From the NCBI RefSeq assembly GCF_963678635.1, contig NC_087065.1, positions 51,837,858-51,901,857 on the forward strand: a stretch of DNA of 64,000 nt. Reading direction: 5' to 3'. Below are positions 53,401 to 63,366 of the stretch, piece after piece (positions within the stretch are counted from its first letter, which is position 1; every line of letters begins with the position of its first letter). The notes under the pieces are model-generated. The model worked only from the letters and a program-made list of their open reading frames with translations, had not been told where the DNA came from and ran no database searches. The position numbers and the translations under genes are program-made. The stretch comes from Symsagittifera roscoffensis (lineage: Eukaryota > Xenacoelomorpha > Acoela > Convolutidae).

Positions 53401-56400
53401 ATTTATTTATAATCCTAATATATAAAATCATAATACATAAACGAGATTCGAACCCCCTTTTAGGGAGCTCCAGTCAATAATTTTACTACTGGACCAAATA
53501 ACCATGGTAGATTAAATTTTAAAAGCTTTATAAAAAAATAGCTATTTTTTTGAAAAAAAGTTTCCCTCGTGTTTTTCTTTACCCTATGCCTCTTCTCCCT
53601 TTACTATCCTGCATTTAAAGCTGTTGAAAGAGGTCAAGGGTCTTGCAATCGTCAGTTATACTTTTTCCCTTGAACAACTTTTCTTATAAATTTATAAATT
53701 ACAAATTGAGCTTTCTTAATTGTGAAACATTAATTACTACTGCATTAATTACTTTAATTACTACTGAAACATTTATTACTACAGGTTTCGTAAATTGCTC
53801 AACGAATGATTGCCAATCGAAAGAATTTGCCATTCGAAAGAATTTCAACATACAAGAATGAGTTTATGTCAAAATCTTTTAAACTGAGCATTTTAATCGG
53901 CAGTAATTAGAACGAAAACCAGAAAGTCATCTACGCAGATAATACTTCGGCAGGCTCTTGTTCAGTTAAAAAAAAGTTTTTAAAATTTCGCAGCTTATAT
54001 GTTGCCTTGCTGATTTTGGTGATGTTTTTCTGCCATACTGGTTTTATCTTTTGCTTAAACATTTTTACCCCTGCGATAAGCAAGGGTGTTAGTTACAACC
54101 GGGTACTAGACATTTTTCCGTAAAGAACTTTGCTCACAAGATTTTGCAAGAAAGGCTTGTAGTTCGAATCCGACCGGTACCTGTTTTTTGCAAAAAAAAA
54201 TATTTTTCTGCTTTCCGGACTATCGTCCGTCTGTTTATTAATTCCGGCTTAGTTATATGAGCATGAACTTTTTTTTTTGAAAGTTCAGATTTCTTCTATT
54301 TTTCTGAATGCCATTTATTTAGCTTCATTGGTAGAGGTAATTCAGTTTTTTTCGGATTTTTTTTTTTTGAAAAATTTCAAATAAAAATTGTTAAAATTAT
54401 AAAACAAAATGTTAATTGTCTGAATTTTGCTCAGTCAGATAGTGTGTACGTAATTATTACGCATGCGATTATTTTTCCGACTTTCGATACGAAAGTAACG
54501 GAATATTTGCTCGGGGTGGGTTTTTTCTTCAGACAAATTTCGACTTTTTAACTAGCCATTTTTGACGGATTTTTTTAACATCATTCGAAAGCCATTGTTC
54601 TCCTGAACTTAAATTTGAAAAGATATTTCACCTGTGATCATTTTGCGTAAAGTTATGAGGGTTTAAAGATTGCCACTTTGGCCATTTCTACCAACTTGGG
54701 ACAATTAACGCGCGATATAATTCGCGCTATTAACGCGTAAGCGGAGATATAATCCGTCTTATAACTCGTTCAAATTGGTTGAACGAAGCTTATTTGCCAT
54801 AATTGATTTGTTACAAGGAACGAAATCTATCTTTTTAAACTTTATATGGCGTGTGGGGGGATGATTTTCATAAAAAATTTCAAATTTTGGAAAAAAAAAA
54901 TTTTCATTTTATTTTTTTTTCATTTAATTTATTATGTTATTACTGCTGCTCCATAAACCTTAAAAGGCAGTCGGAACATTCAGGGCTTCGCCCTGATACG
55001 AGCAGTCTTGTTATGCTTGTAAGTAGTAGGCGTTATCAAATCGGAACGTAGACTTATTCTTATAAATAACTTGTGCTGTAAACAACTTGTCCAGCAAATT
55101 ATCTGAGTCATTTTCTCAAATCTGCACTTTTGTTAACCAACAGACATAATTTGAGGATGTCTGCATTTCAAATACCCTCTCTTCAATATTTGCTTTCAAT
55201 GTTAGTTTCAAAATTACCAACTGCGGCTCGGTATAAATTTCCTTTTTTTGTGAATTCGGCTTACAAATGCGGTGTTTGCCTAATCAGCTTTGTGGCATCA
55301 TATTGCGTCGGTGGATGAGCGAATTAAGTTTCCTATGCGCTTGAGTGTTTTCAGAGGTTAATTCATATTTATTAAAGATGTTTTTTGGGTCAACGGGTAT
55401 GTGGTCAACAAATAGCGGCTTCGTTACCTTTTCGTATGTTATATTTGGATGCAAATTTATGTTTTAATTGTTTTGTCTGGCTGTATTCAGAAAAAATTGA
55501 GACAAAGATACGAAAATATTAGTAGATCTAGTTTTTTTTCGTGGTTTTTCTCAATTTCTGTCAGCTTTTTTGTCATGCTTCGCTTCTCTTGATTGCTGAA
55601 GTATGGAGGTTTTAATTCCTTCTATCATATTCCTGCTTAGGGATGCTTTCCTGGTTATCGATAAGCAAATGAACCCTTTGTAGTTAACATTATTAATCGG
55701 ACCTGATTTCTTAGAAGCAATCGACAAGCGCCACTTTTTGGGAGATATTGTCTCACCTTTTTGCGTTCGAGCTTGGTTATGTCTACTTCAGATTCACTTT
55801 TAGAGGAATTCGAGCTGGCTATATCATCGAATAGATAGTATCTAAGCCTGATGTCAAGTCTATAGCGGCGAAGTATGTTCTTTTACAGTGTTTGGTCTTG
55901 TTGTAGATAACAGCTTTGATATAGATTGAGATTTTCTAAAGCCGTTTTAGTGTGTTTGAATCATTTTCATTCATAGTAAAGGCAGTTTGTAGTTAACACT
56001 ACGCGTTTTTTTTTACCTGCGAGAACAGAGTAATTGGTCGGTAGCTCCTGATTTAGTTAGGGGCATGCTTTTCCCCCACTTCTCACTTTTTATATTTCCA
56101 TTGGGAGGCTCATTATCGTGCTGAAATATTTGCGCTGCAGTGTTTGCTGAAATATTCTTTTTGATCTGCTGTGAGTTTCAAGAATTTTGGAGTAAGTCGG
56201 GTGTTTTGTATATGGCCGGTAGCAGCTTCTCTCAGGTTGATAGGTTTGAAATATTTCATATCGAGTTTTGCCCGATCCGAGTCGTGGATGCGTCATTGCT
56301 GAGATAAATCTTAAGACCAGCTCGTTTTTTTTGTGATTCGAAAGAAGCCTAAAAACTTGATTGGTGAATTGGGAATGGATATCGCACATAGGAGCGAAGG

Positions 56401-56784
56401 GACGCTTCCGAAATTTGAGGTACCAGAAATGTGGCGGGTGTGTGTGGGTGTGTGTGTGCGTGCGTGTGTGAGTGTGTGTGGGGTGGTGGTGTGGTTGTAT
56501 GCTCTCGCCTCCGCCTCTCTCGACCGATTCGATTTCAAATTTCCAAAAGAGCGTTTTCCGGTTGTCCGAAGTTATTTATGAATTTCATTGCAACAGGTAT
56601 GTACTTGCCAGCGTATCAGCAAACAACAGATTCGGACGAGGAAGAAGCAAATGTGAACTGGCAACAAATGCACCAGAGAAGATTGGTGGAAGAGTTCTGT
56701 GACGTCACGTATGAGGAGAAACTACTTATGAATATGTGGAATGAGCACCGGATGAAATATAGCCATGTCTCAGGGAATAATCAA
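50429..56784 (+). CDS. SUZ12: SUZ12-like Polycomb protein, partial (missing C-terminus)
   Basis: Exon 1 (50429-52946) and exon 2 (56597-56784) join in phase 1 to give 902 residues, ending at a GTGAGC donor. SUZ12 is the scaffold of PRC2 in the nucleus, needed for H3K27 methylation. Evidence includes an N-terminal NLYHISKLRSEINPILLQRN block near residue 82 and a single C2H2 zinc finger near 738 (CIWC, then H-x4-H in LLLHYSTFHQ). Exon 2 opens the VEFS box: DSDEEEANVNWQQMHQ, EFCDVTYEEKLLMNMWNEHRMKY. An unusual Ser/Pro/Arg-rich insert with many SP sites fills about residues 370-700. The exon 1 donor (GTCGGT) is weak. Later VEFS exons were not found before the Maverick element that begins about 0.6 kb downstream. 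Confidence 0.88.
52947..56596 (+). repeat. SUZ12 intron 1 with SINE heads, family A modules and a GT microsatellite
   Basis: A minus-strand tRNA-like head lies at 53441-53508 (its minus strand reads tttggtccagtagtaaa ... gggggttcgaatctc). Family A copies lie at about 53629-53690, 54071-54140 and 55016-55080. Box B gttcgaatccgaccgg lies at about 54163. A family E-like start (agtcggaacattcag) lies at about 54967. A GT-rich microsatellite lies at 56437-56500. No gene is seen inside. Confidence 0.6.
56437..56500. repeat. GT-rich microsatellite
   Basis: An imperfect (GT)n run with G insertions, about 97 bp before the acceptor of the VEFS exon. Confidence 0.85.
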
Positions 56785-57087
56785 GTGAGCATGAGTGATA
56801 TTCAGATCGAATGACCCAAAATTTCTAATCAACCAACATCCTATAGCATCACCCAAAAACTCATTTAAATCTCTCATTTTTGTTCAAATTTAAAGTGAAG
56901 CGTGGGCTCACGTAGTTTGAGCATCAAATTTTTTCCCCCTAGTTTCTACACAATGCTATGGGTTTTTGAATTTTGTAAAATGACATGAATTTGAAAACGA
57001 TATCCTAAAGTCATGGAAAAGTGAAACCCTGGGGAAACTTTCTAAGAGTAATAAACGTAGTGAAGACTCTTATATAAGTAGTATGAG

Positions 57088-57325
57088 GGGCCGCCAGGGA
57101 TCCTTAGGGGGGGGGGGCAAAATCACCTAAAATAAAATAAGACGTGGGCGCCTAAGATTCGACACCTAAGGGGTCCAAAATTATCTTGTAGTCAGCCGGC
57201 ATTTTGCTGGTGGATTACAAGATCCTCACTTGAGGATCCAAATTTTTGGGTGGCCTCCCCCCTGAGGATTTTACCAAGAGTCATATACCCATGTAGCAAA
57301 TTTCTAGATCCCTGGCGGATAATCA
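57088..57325. mobile_element. MITE-like element with CCGCCAGGGATC termini
   Basis: ccgccagggatcctta near 57092 and gatccctggcgg near 57308-57319 form inverted termini, with a 10-base G run just inside the left end. Size is about 235 bp and there is no ORF. The layout (GGCGG..., G run) resembles the hAT-like MITE at 38687. Confidence 0.6.
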
Positions 57326-57624
57326 AAGTAGGATCCTTAAAAAAATTTTCACCCGATTTATGTTTAGAAAAAGCATAAATTAGCATTCTTTCGCCGTTTG
57401 GTACGTTCGACTTGGAATGCTGCCATACTTTTGGAGTGGGTAATAAAACAAAGCAAGTATAGCTTTGGCCAGCATAGTTTTAACGGTCTATTGAATGCTG
57501 TAGAGTATTTCCATGATTTAAATATATTAACACTGAAACGTATGTAAACCATAATTACTCACCAAGGTTGCAATCCGATTTCAGTCGTCGCTGTTACGTC
57601 TAGACGATAACGTAATAGAAAATA

Positions 57625-58195
57625 ATGGTAAAATTGTGGATTAATGAATTGCGAAAAATGAACTTAATGGGAAGTTGGCATACAAGTGACATTGATTCGG
57701 AGCATTTATCTTTCACTGGGTGTCAAATAAAAAACGAATACATTCACAATCGTCATATAATTTTCGTGTCGAGAGCCAAAGAAATTGCAAATAGAGAATA
57801 TGCAGAAAGTTGTAAAGAACAGTTTTTTCTGGATGAGCTTTTACAAATAACGTGGTGTATGTATGCAAAACAGAAATATGGAAAATCAACTGATTTGACC
57901 TTTGCTACCTATGAAAATATCTTTGATTATTCATTTGATTTCAACTCAATGATGGTTGAAAGAGCTGGAGCGAAAAATACGACTTTGTTTTAATAAACTT
58001 TCAAAGTATCAAAAACTTCCGGTAGTTTATCTAAATACATACCATCGAGATAAAGGTCTAAGTAAGTGGTATCTGGAAGGTTACTTTTATTTCCATTGGC
58101 TTGAAATTAAGCAGGTCGGAGAAGTGCTAGTAAAAATTAAAAATGAAATCGGAAAAACGAACTGTAACTTCAACGGACTTGGAAGATATCCATGA
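57625..58195 (+). pseudogene. Unrecognised Maverick ORF pair
   Basis: An ORF of 122 codons (57625-57993) and an overlapping ORF of 79 codons in another frame (57956-58195) look like parts of one or two genes. Both translate to ordinary globular-looking sequence without a motif I know. Immediately after, at 58194, begins the duplicated block B of the element. A frameshift near 57960-57990 would join them, but that is not proven. Confidence 0.35.
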
Positions 58196-59283
58196 GATAT
58201 TTATTACTTAAAAAAAACGTACCCAGAAAACACCAACCGTCGGAATTATTTCTTAGCTGCATGTTCCTTATTCTTCTTCTCGACTACTAACGATATAATC
58301 TACGATGTTGCTATCAAGCTGAGACCTTATGGTGGACTGCTCGGGATAGAAAATTCTTCGTTAGACAAATATTTAAGTGATTCAAAAATTGAAAATTCCT
58401 GCTAACTATGTTTTGCAAATGTATGATGATGAGGATGATAGTGATAGTAATGTCTGTACAAGTTATACTCGATATGAGATTTATTACTGTTCAGAAGAAT
58501 AAATAATTTTTTAACCACATTTTTTTTTCATTTTGAACAAAATGTCTGAAATAGCAGTTGATGAACCTGATGCAACTATCATTACTGATTTTGTTTATGA
58601 GGAAAATAATGACAGTGTTGAGCGAAAACCTTGGAAATTTTGTAATAATGTAACCGTACCGAGATCTGAAGTGTTTTTCATGTCTCAAATGATTTTAATT
58701 TTAATTTTATTGATTTTCTGTATCTACAAACTCTCTTTGACGAAACTAAGCTGTGAGGAAACATCAGTTTGGTTCTCAATCCTGTCCGGTTTAGTTGGCT
58801 ACGTACTACCAAATCCTCGGATATGAATAAAATTGTTGATACGTCAACGCGAGTGTTTATGGCAGTTGTTGGACCTTCAGTATCCGGAAAAACAGAGTTA
58901 ATATTCAAACTTTTGAAAGAAAAAACATTTTATCCAAGGTTTAAAAGAGCAATCTTCTTTTACACAGAAAGTCAACCGATGTACAGTGAAAAAGGGAAGT
59001 CTCACAATATTAACATTGAGTTTGTGAAATTCAACGGTTTTGATGGGCTAAGGATCAAGTCAGCTATTGCTACTACAGCAAAAATCAAAAGTCCCACCAA
59101 AAAACCAACAAGTGTTGACAGTACCAACAGCCCATCCTCAAGCTCAAAAACGGTCAAAAAACGCAGAGGCACCAAAAGTACAAGCTTATATCAAAGAGGT
59201 AAAAAAGAAGACTACCCAGAAGACTCTGATTCGTACGGAACGCCCTATTACGATTCGGATACTTCAGCGACAGAAACGACGGA
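58194..59283 (+). repeat. Duplicated block, first copy (B then A, with X missing)
   Basis: Segment B (58194-58391) matches 59284-59480, and segment A (58392-59283) matches 60571-61462 at very high identity. In the second copy, B' and A' are separated by about 1.09 kb (X) that is absent here. The simplest reading is a tandem duplication of B-X-A followed by loss of X from the first copy. Confidence 0.85.
58542..58826 (+). CDS. Small membrane protein of the Maverick, copy 1 (94 aa)
   Basis: It begins at the ATG at 58542. An acidic N-terminal half is followed by a hydrophobic segment (MILILILLIFCIYKLS) and a second mildly hydrophobic segment (SVWFSILSGLVGYVLPNP) at the very end. Small two-segment proteins of this type recur next to the packaging ATPase in Mavericks. 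Its TGA stop overlaps the ATPase ATG (ATGA at 58823-58826). Copy 2 at 60728 differs by a 6-base in-frame deletion in the Leu/Ile run and one residue change. Function is unknown. Confidence 0.7.
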   Translation: MSEIAVDEPDATIITDFVYEENNDSVERKPWKFCNNVTVPRSEVFFMSQMILILILLIFCIYKLSLTKLSCEETSVWFSILSGLVGYVLPNPRI

Positions 59284-59380
59284 TGAGATATTTTTATACT
59301 TTAAAAAAAACGTACCCAGAAAACACCAACCGTCGGAATTATTTCTTAGCTGCATGTTCCTTATTCTTCTTCTCGACTAA
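58823..59380 (+). pseudogene. Packaging ATPase (FtsK/HerA type), truncated, copy 1
   Basis: The frame starts at 58823 and has a Walker A loop, GPSVSGKT, at about residues 17-24. Then comes a stretch ending near IEFVKFNGF that is usual for the first 75 residues of Maverick genome-packaging ATPases. The remainder of the ATPase, with Walker B, is missing. Instead the frame runs into a Ser/Thr/Lys-rich segment (SPTKKPTSVDSTNSPSSSS) and then an acidic Tyr/Asp/Ser segment. It crosses the duplication junction at 59283 and ends at 59380. It cannot be a working ATPase. Confidence 0.75.
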
Positions 59381-59669
59381 CGATATAATCTACGATGTTG
59401 CTATCAAGCTGAGACCTTATGGTGGACTGATCGGGATAGAAAATTCTTCGTTAGACAAATATTTAAGTGATTCAAAAATTTTACGAATGCATGCTGTTTT
59501 ACATGATGCCGCCGGTTTTGTTCGTGAAGTTTACAATACTGGTCCCACATACTGCTATGTTTTACCGTGGAAATGTAACAACAGCCTGATTGGTCACTTG
59601 AGCGGTATCACGTTTTGTTCATATATCAAATTGAGGAAACCAAAACTCTATCATTTGTTAGAATGCTGA
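59284..59669 (+). CDS. Unrecognised Maverick gene X1
   Basis: Reading from the ATG at about 59281, the frame runs to a TGA at 59669 (about 128 residues). It contains NYFLAACSLFFF, IKLRPYGGLIGIENSSLDKY and LHDAAGFVREVYNTGP. I do not recognise it. Its stop overlaps the next gene's ATG at 59663, the packing style of this element. In the first duplicate copy only its beginning survives (58194-58391). Confidence 0.45.
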
Positions 59670-60257
59670 GTGAAAGATCAGTCGTGTTGGATTTGGAAGG
59701 ATTTCGATACAAGAAAAACACTTTTATTTTAAAAGAATTAGCAATCACAACCGCTGACTACAGCGACTCCCTAATTTTTCTACCACCAGTCAGTTTTAAT
59801 TCCCTTCCAAAACTCGAGCAAAAAGCGTACACCTGGCTAACGAATTACTTGCATGGACTTCATTGCGATAGTGGTGATTACCTATATTTAAATCTCAACC
59901 CAATTATCCAAAGTGTTGTATTGAGGAATCCCGGAGCTACATTCTACGCTAAGGGAAAGGAAAAGGCAGACTACTTAGCCCAATATTTAGACCGCTGAGT
60001 AGAGAATCTTGATGATTTGGGTTGTCCAAGACTTGAAAACTTACAATACAACAAATTTTCGAACTGCTGCAAACATATACCTCATTACAACTCCAAAAAT
60101 CATTGTGCTCTAAAAAAAATCCAAAGCCTTTTTTGATTGGTTGAAAAATAATGACGATGATCAACACGGAGAGATTAGCCAAAGTGGAGACATATCTATC
60201 TCCAAATTCAGTTCTTTGTGCTTGGATGACCCCAGAGAGTTATTAAATTTTCATTGA
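59663..60257 (+). pseudogene. Unrecognised Maverick gene X2, broken by a nonsense codon and a frameshift
   Basis: It starts at ATG 59663 (MLSERSVVLDLEGFRYKK) and contains FILKELAIT, a WLTNYLHGLHCDSGDY segment and ATFYAKGKEKADYL. A TGA at 59996-59998 interrupts the frame. In the same frame the text continues with a conserved-looking VENLDDLGCP and a Cys/His-rich tail (C-C-K-H ... H-C-A-L). A second break, near an A8 run at about 60113-60120, moves the frame before the final stop. The DLEG start and the closing Cys/His cluster suggest a zinc-containing nuclease-like protein, but this is a guess. Confidence 0.55.
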
Positions 60258-60572
60258 CCCGAATAAAGCGCGTTGACTGCAGAGGCCAAATTGTGCAACG
60301 AAAAGAGCAAGTTGTTCTATCTGAAGAAGAATTGACTACTCTGCGAAGATTTTTTCCCGTGATTGATCAGTTCATCCATTTCCAGCGATTCAAATATATT
60401 GGAAATGTTAGCCAGCAAGCGAGGAGTCTGCCTTCCCAAGCTGGTATTAGTACCCAAACATCGTCAACCCAGAGTTCAATTGGATCTAACCAGCAGTGAG
60501 CTACCCAAAGAAATTCAACAGAAAGTGAAAGAGGACTCTGTGAAAAAAAATTATGTTTCATGCAAAAACTGA
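60254..60572 (+). other. Short overlapping frames of unknown status
   Basis: Two overlapping frames, 60254-60499 and about 60402-60572, translate to unremarkable sequence (a Gln/Ser-rich tail in the first). They may be remnants of one small gene with an indel. No motif is seen. Confidence 0.3.
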
Positions 60573-60687
60573 AAATGTTCCTGCTAACTATGTTTTGCAA
60601 ATGTATGATGATGATGAGGATGATAGTGATAGTAATGTCTGTACAAGTTATACACGATATGAGATTTATTACTGTTCAGAAGAATAA
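60553..60687 (+). CDS. Small acidic Maverick ORF (44 aa)
   Basis: From the ATG at 60553 to a TAA at 60687. It has an Asp-rich core (MYDDDEDDSDSN) and a Tyr-rich end. The second half is repeated, without an intact start, at about 58420-58503 in duplicate copy 1, one Asp codon shorter. Function is unknown. Confidence 0.4.
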   Translation: MFHAKTENVPANYVLQMYDDDEDDSDSNVCTSYTRYEIYYCSEE

Positions 60688-61462
60688 ATAATTTTTTTAA
60701 CCACATTTTTTTTTCATTTTGAACAAAATGTCTGAAATAGCAGTTGATGAACCTGATGCAACTATCATTACTGATTTTGTTTATGAGGAAAAAAATGACA
60801 GTGTTGAGCGAAAACCTTGGAAATTTTGTAATAATGTAACCGTACCGAGATCTGAAGTGTTTTTCATGTCTCAAATGATTTTAATTTTATTGATTTTCTG
60901 TATCTACAAACTCTCTTTGACGAAACTAAGCTGTGAGGAAACATCAGTTTGGTTCTCAATCCTGTCCGGTTTAGTTGGCTACGTACTACCAAATCCTCGG
61001 ATATGAATAAAATTGTTGATACGTCAACGCGAGTGTTTATGGCAGTTGTTGGACCTTCAGTATCCGGAAAAACAGTTAATATTCAAACTTTTGAAAGGAA
61101 AAACATTTTATCCAAGGTGTAAAAGAGCAATCTTCTTTTACACAGAAAGTCAACCGAGGTACAGTGAAAAAGGGAAGTCTCACAATATTAACATTGAGTT
61201 TGTGAAATTCAACGGTTTTGATTGGCTAAGGATCAAGTCAGCTATTGCTACTACAGCAAAAATCAAAAGTCCCACCAAACAACCAACAAGTGTTGACAGT
61301 ACCAACAGCCCATCCTCAAGCTCAAAAACAGTCAAAAAACGCAGAGGCACCAAAAGTACAAGCTTATATCAAAGAGGTAAAAAAGAAGACTACCCAGAAG
61401 ACTCTGATTCGTACGGAACGCCCTATTACGATTCGGATACTTCAGCGACAGAAACGACGGAT
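60571..61462 (+). repeat. Duplicated block A, second copy
   Basis: Matches 58392-59283. Differences include a 6-base deletion in the membrane-protein gene, a 2-base deletion just after the Walker A lysine codon region (about 61074) and a few substitutions. It continues on the right into the integrase gene. Confidence 0.85.
60728..61006 (+). CDS. Small membrane protein of the Maverick, copy 2 (92 aa)
   Basis: Copy of the gene at 58542 with a two-residue shorter Leu/Ile run. The reading frame is intact. Its stop again overlaps the ATG of the ATPase start (61003). Confidence 0.7.
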   Translation: MSEIAVDEPDATIITDFVYEEKNDSVERKPWKFCNNVTVPRSEVFFMSQMILILLIFCIYKLSLTKLSCEETSVWFSILSGLVGYVLPNPRI

Positions 61463-61498
61463 ACAAAAACGAAGAGATGGCAAACCTACACCAGCTGA
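61003..61498 (+). pseudogene. Packaging ATPase start, frameshifted, copy 2
   Basis: The ATG at 61003 opens the same frame as copy 1, but a 2-base deletion at about 61074, directly after the Walker A motif, shifts it. The rest is readable in the next frame to a stop at 61496-61498. As in copy 1, the ATPase core after the first 75 residues is replaced by a Ser/Lys-rich and then acidic tail. Since both copies share this junction, the ATPase truncation came before the duplication. Confidence 0.7.
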
Positions 61499-61507
61499 AG
61501 AGAAAAT

Positions 61508-62479
61508 ATGAAAAAAAAGTACACATCTAGAGGGGCAGCTCTGTTTGGAAGTGTGAAGAACTTGAAGGACGAAACCAAACTACCACGACGGAAAGTTAGA
61601 CATTTTTTACACTCAGAGCCCTCATACACAAAATATCGAGCAGTTTGTCGAAAAATACCTCGGTTAAAAGCAATAGTCTATGACATAGACGAAATATGGT
61701 CAGTTGATTTAGCATATGTTGATAAACTTGCGAAATACAACAAAGATTTTAAATATCTCCTGGTTGCTGTGGATTGTATGTCTCGATATCTACGTGTGCA
61801 GCCATTGAAATCAAAATATGCTACTGCAACAGCAGAAGCACTCAAAAAAATGATAAAGATTAAACAACCGAAAAAACTCTGTGTAGACAAGGGCACAGAA
61901 TTCAAGGGATCCTTTCAGTCACTATGTGATAAGAAGGGTATTTTGACTTACACAACCGAGAGCGAAAAAGAATCTGCATTTGCCGAGAGAAATATTCGAT
62001 CTTTGAAGAGTTTGATTTACAAATATTTGGAGCACAAATGGACTTACTCTTACATAGACAAGCTTCAAGAATTTGTTCACACAATTAACTCACGAACGAA
62101 TCGTGTCATAAAAAAGGCACCAAATAAAGTGACTAAAAAGGATGTTCCACATCTAATTTCATTGCGAGTAGAACAATCTCAAAAATTAGTTCGCCAACCA
62201 AAACACTCCTTGTTGGCGATTTTGTCAGATTAGCAAAAATTGATGATCCTTTTCGCGAAGGGATACAAACAATCTTTCACAGACGAAATTTTTGAAATAT
62301 TTGACGTACCAACAAGAAATCCTCCGACTTATAACCTTATCGACGCAAACAAGGAGCCAATTGAGGGAAAATTCTATGAGCCTGAACTAATCAGAGAAGT
62401 AGAAAAAGTAGAGCAGGAAGAAAAGGAGGAGGAGAAGGAGAAGGAGGCACATGAACAAGAACAAGAAAATCAGCCATGA
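61508..62479 (+). pseudogene. Maverick retroviral-like integrase, two compensating frameshifts near the C-terminus
   Basis: The frame 61508-62233 has the rve-type DDE core: D67 in IWSVDLAYVD, D127 in CVDKGTEF and E160 in FAERNIRSLK, with the usual spacing. An integrase would insert the element into host DNA. Between about 62195 and 62257 the expected C-terminal strand (LLVGDFVRLAKID) is only readable in a second frame. The original frame then resumes (62240-62479) with a chromodomain-like DEIFEIFDVPTRNPPTYNLID and an Asp/Glu/Lys-rich tail. Two small indels about 60 bases apart explain this and place a TAG at 62231-62233 in frame. The catalytic core itself looks intact. The final TGA overlaps the next gene's ATG. 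Confidence 0.85.
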
Positions 62480-63351
62480 CTAACAATTTTGATGACCCTA
62501 TCCATGATTCCTTTACGTTTACTTTGGTGTCATCGGCGTCTATGAACATTTTCAGTGAAAACTCATTGGCCAACTTTAAAAATCTTTTAAACGAAGAGAT
62601 CAATCTCCAAGGTGAATGGAAAGTAGCACTGACAGAAATAACATTCCCCACTCATATGAACAATGTAACAGACACAAAGCTCATATACTACAAAAAAGAC
62701 AAAGTCAGAGCAAGTGAAAAAGTTAATAAAGATAAAATTTCCAGGCCATATGATGGTGAACGAGTTGAAATTACAAGGGGTTTATATGATGATGTTAAAA
62801 TAATAATTAACGAAATCATTTTGAAGACGGAGCTTGAAATTTTCAGTTATGATATCGATGCGATTACCAGACACCTCACGTTATGGATGCATTACTGGGA
62901 AGGAATTACGTTTGAGAGTCCTCAGATTCTCAGTATTTTGGGTTTCAAAGGCATACGGGATGGAACAGGATACCACATAGGTTACAAACGTTCCAGCCAA
63001 GTACATAGCATATTAGCAACTCAAAATTTGATCTCTGACTATCCCGTTGACATGACTGCCGGTACTCAATTAATGTTTATATACTTGGATATCATTCACT
63101 ACCAAATTGTGGGGGATACCAAAGCTCCGCTATTAAGAGTCATTGATACTAATCGGCGAATGAAAAACCGTAACGTGTGTCCGATCGAACCTAATCATCG
63201 CAAAGTTTTCAGCAATTTAGATTACAAGAAACTTCTAGTAAATAATATTCAAAGCATTGGAGTAAACTTGCGAACCGAAACTGGTCGTCTTGTCCCATTT
63301 GCGGGTGGAGGAGGAAAAGTTGTTCTAACTTTCAAATTTCGAAAATTTTAG
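62476..63351 (+). CDS. Maverick minor capsid (penton-like) protein, 291 aa
   Basis: An intact frame starts at ATG 62476, overlapping the previous stop by ATGA. The N-terminal part has the pattern ENSLANFKNLLNEEINLQGEW followed by VALTEITFPTHMNNVTD, recurrent in Maverick penton-type jelly-roll proteins. The length (about 290) also fits. The middle holds an IDAITRHLTLWMHYWEGITF segment. Such proteins occupy the fivefold vertices of the predicted capsid. The frame has no break, unlike several neighbours. I rely on remembered family patterns, so capsid assignment is good but not certain. Confidence 0.72.
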   Translation: MTNNFDDPIHDSFTFTLVSSASMNIFSENSLANFKNLLNEEINLQGEWKVALTEITFPTHMNNVTDTKLIYYKKDKVRASEKVNKDKISRPYDGERVEITRGLYDDVKIIINEIILKTELEIFSYDIDAITRHLTLWMHYWEGITFESPQILSILGFKGIRDGTGYHIGYKRSSQVHSILATQNLISDYPVDMTAGTQLMFIYLDIIHYQIVGDTKAPLLRVIDTNRRMKNRNVCPIEPNHRKVFSNLDYKKLLVNNIQSIGVNLRTETGRLVPFAGGGGKVVLTFKFRKF

Positions 63352-63366
63352 AGCTGGTATTAAATA

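Noticed and set aside
53441-53508. Minus-strand tRNA gene
   Set aside because: T-arm and box A look right, but the anticodon arm and acceptor stem do not pair; treated as tRNA-derived repeat.
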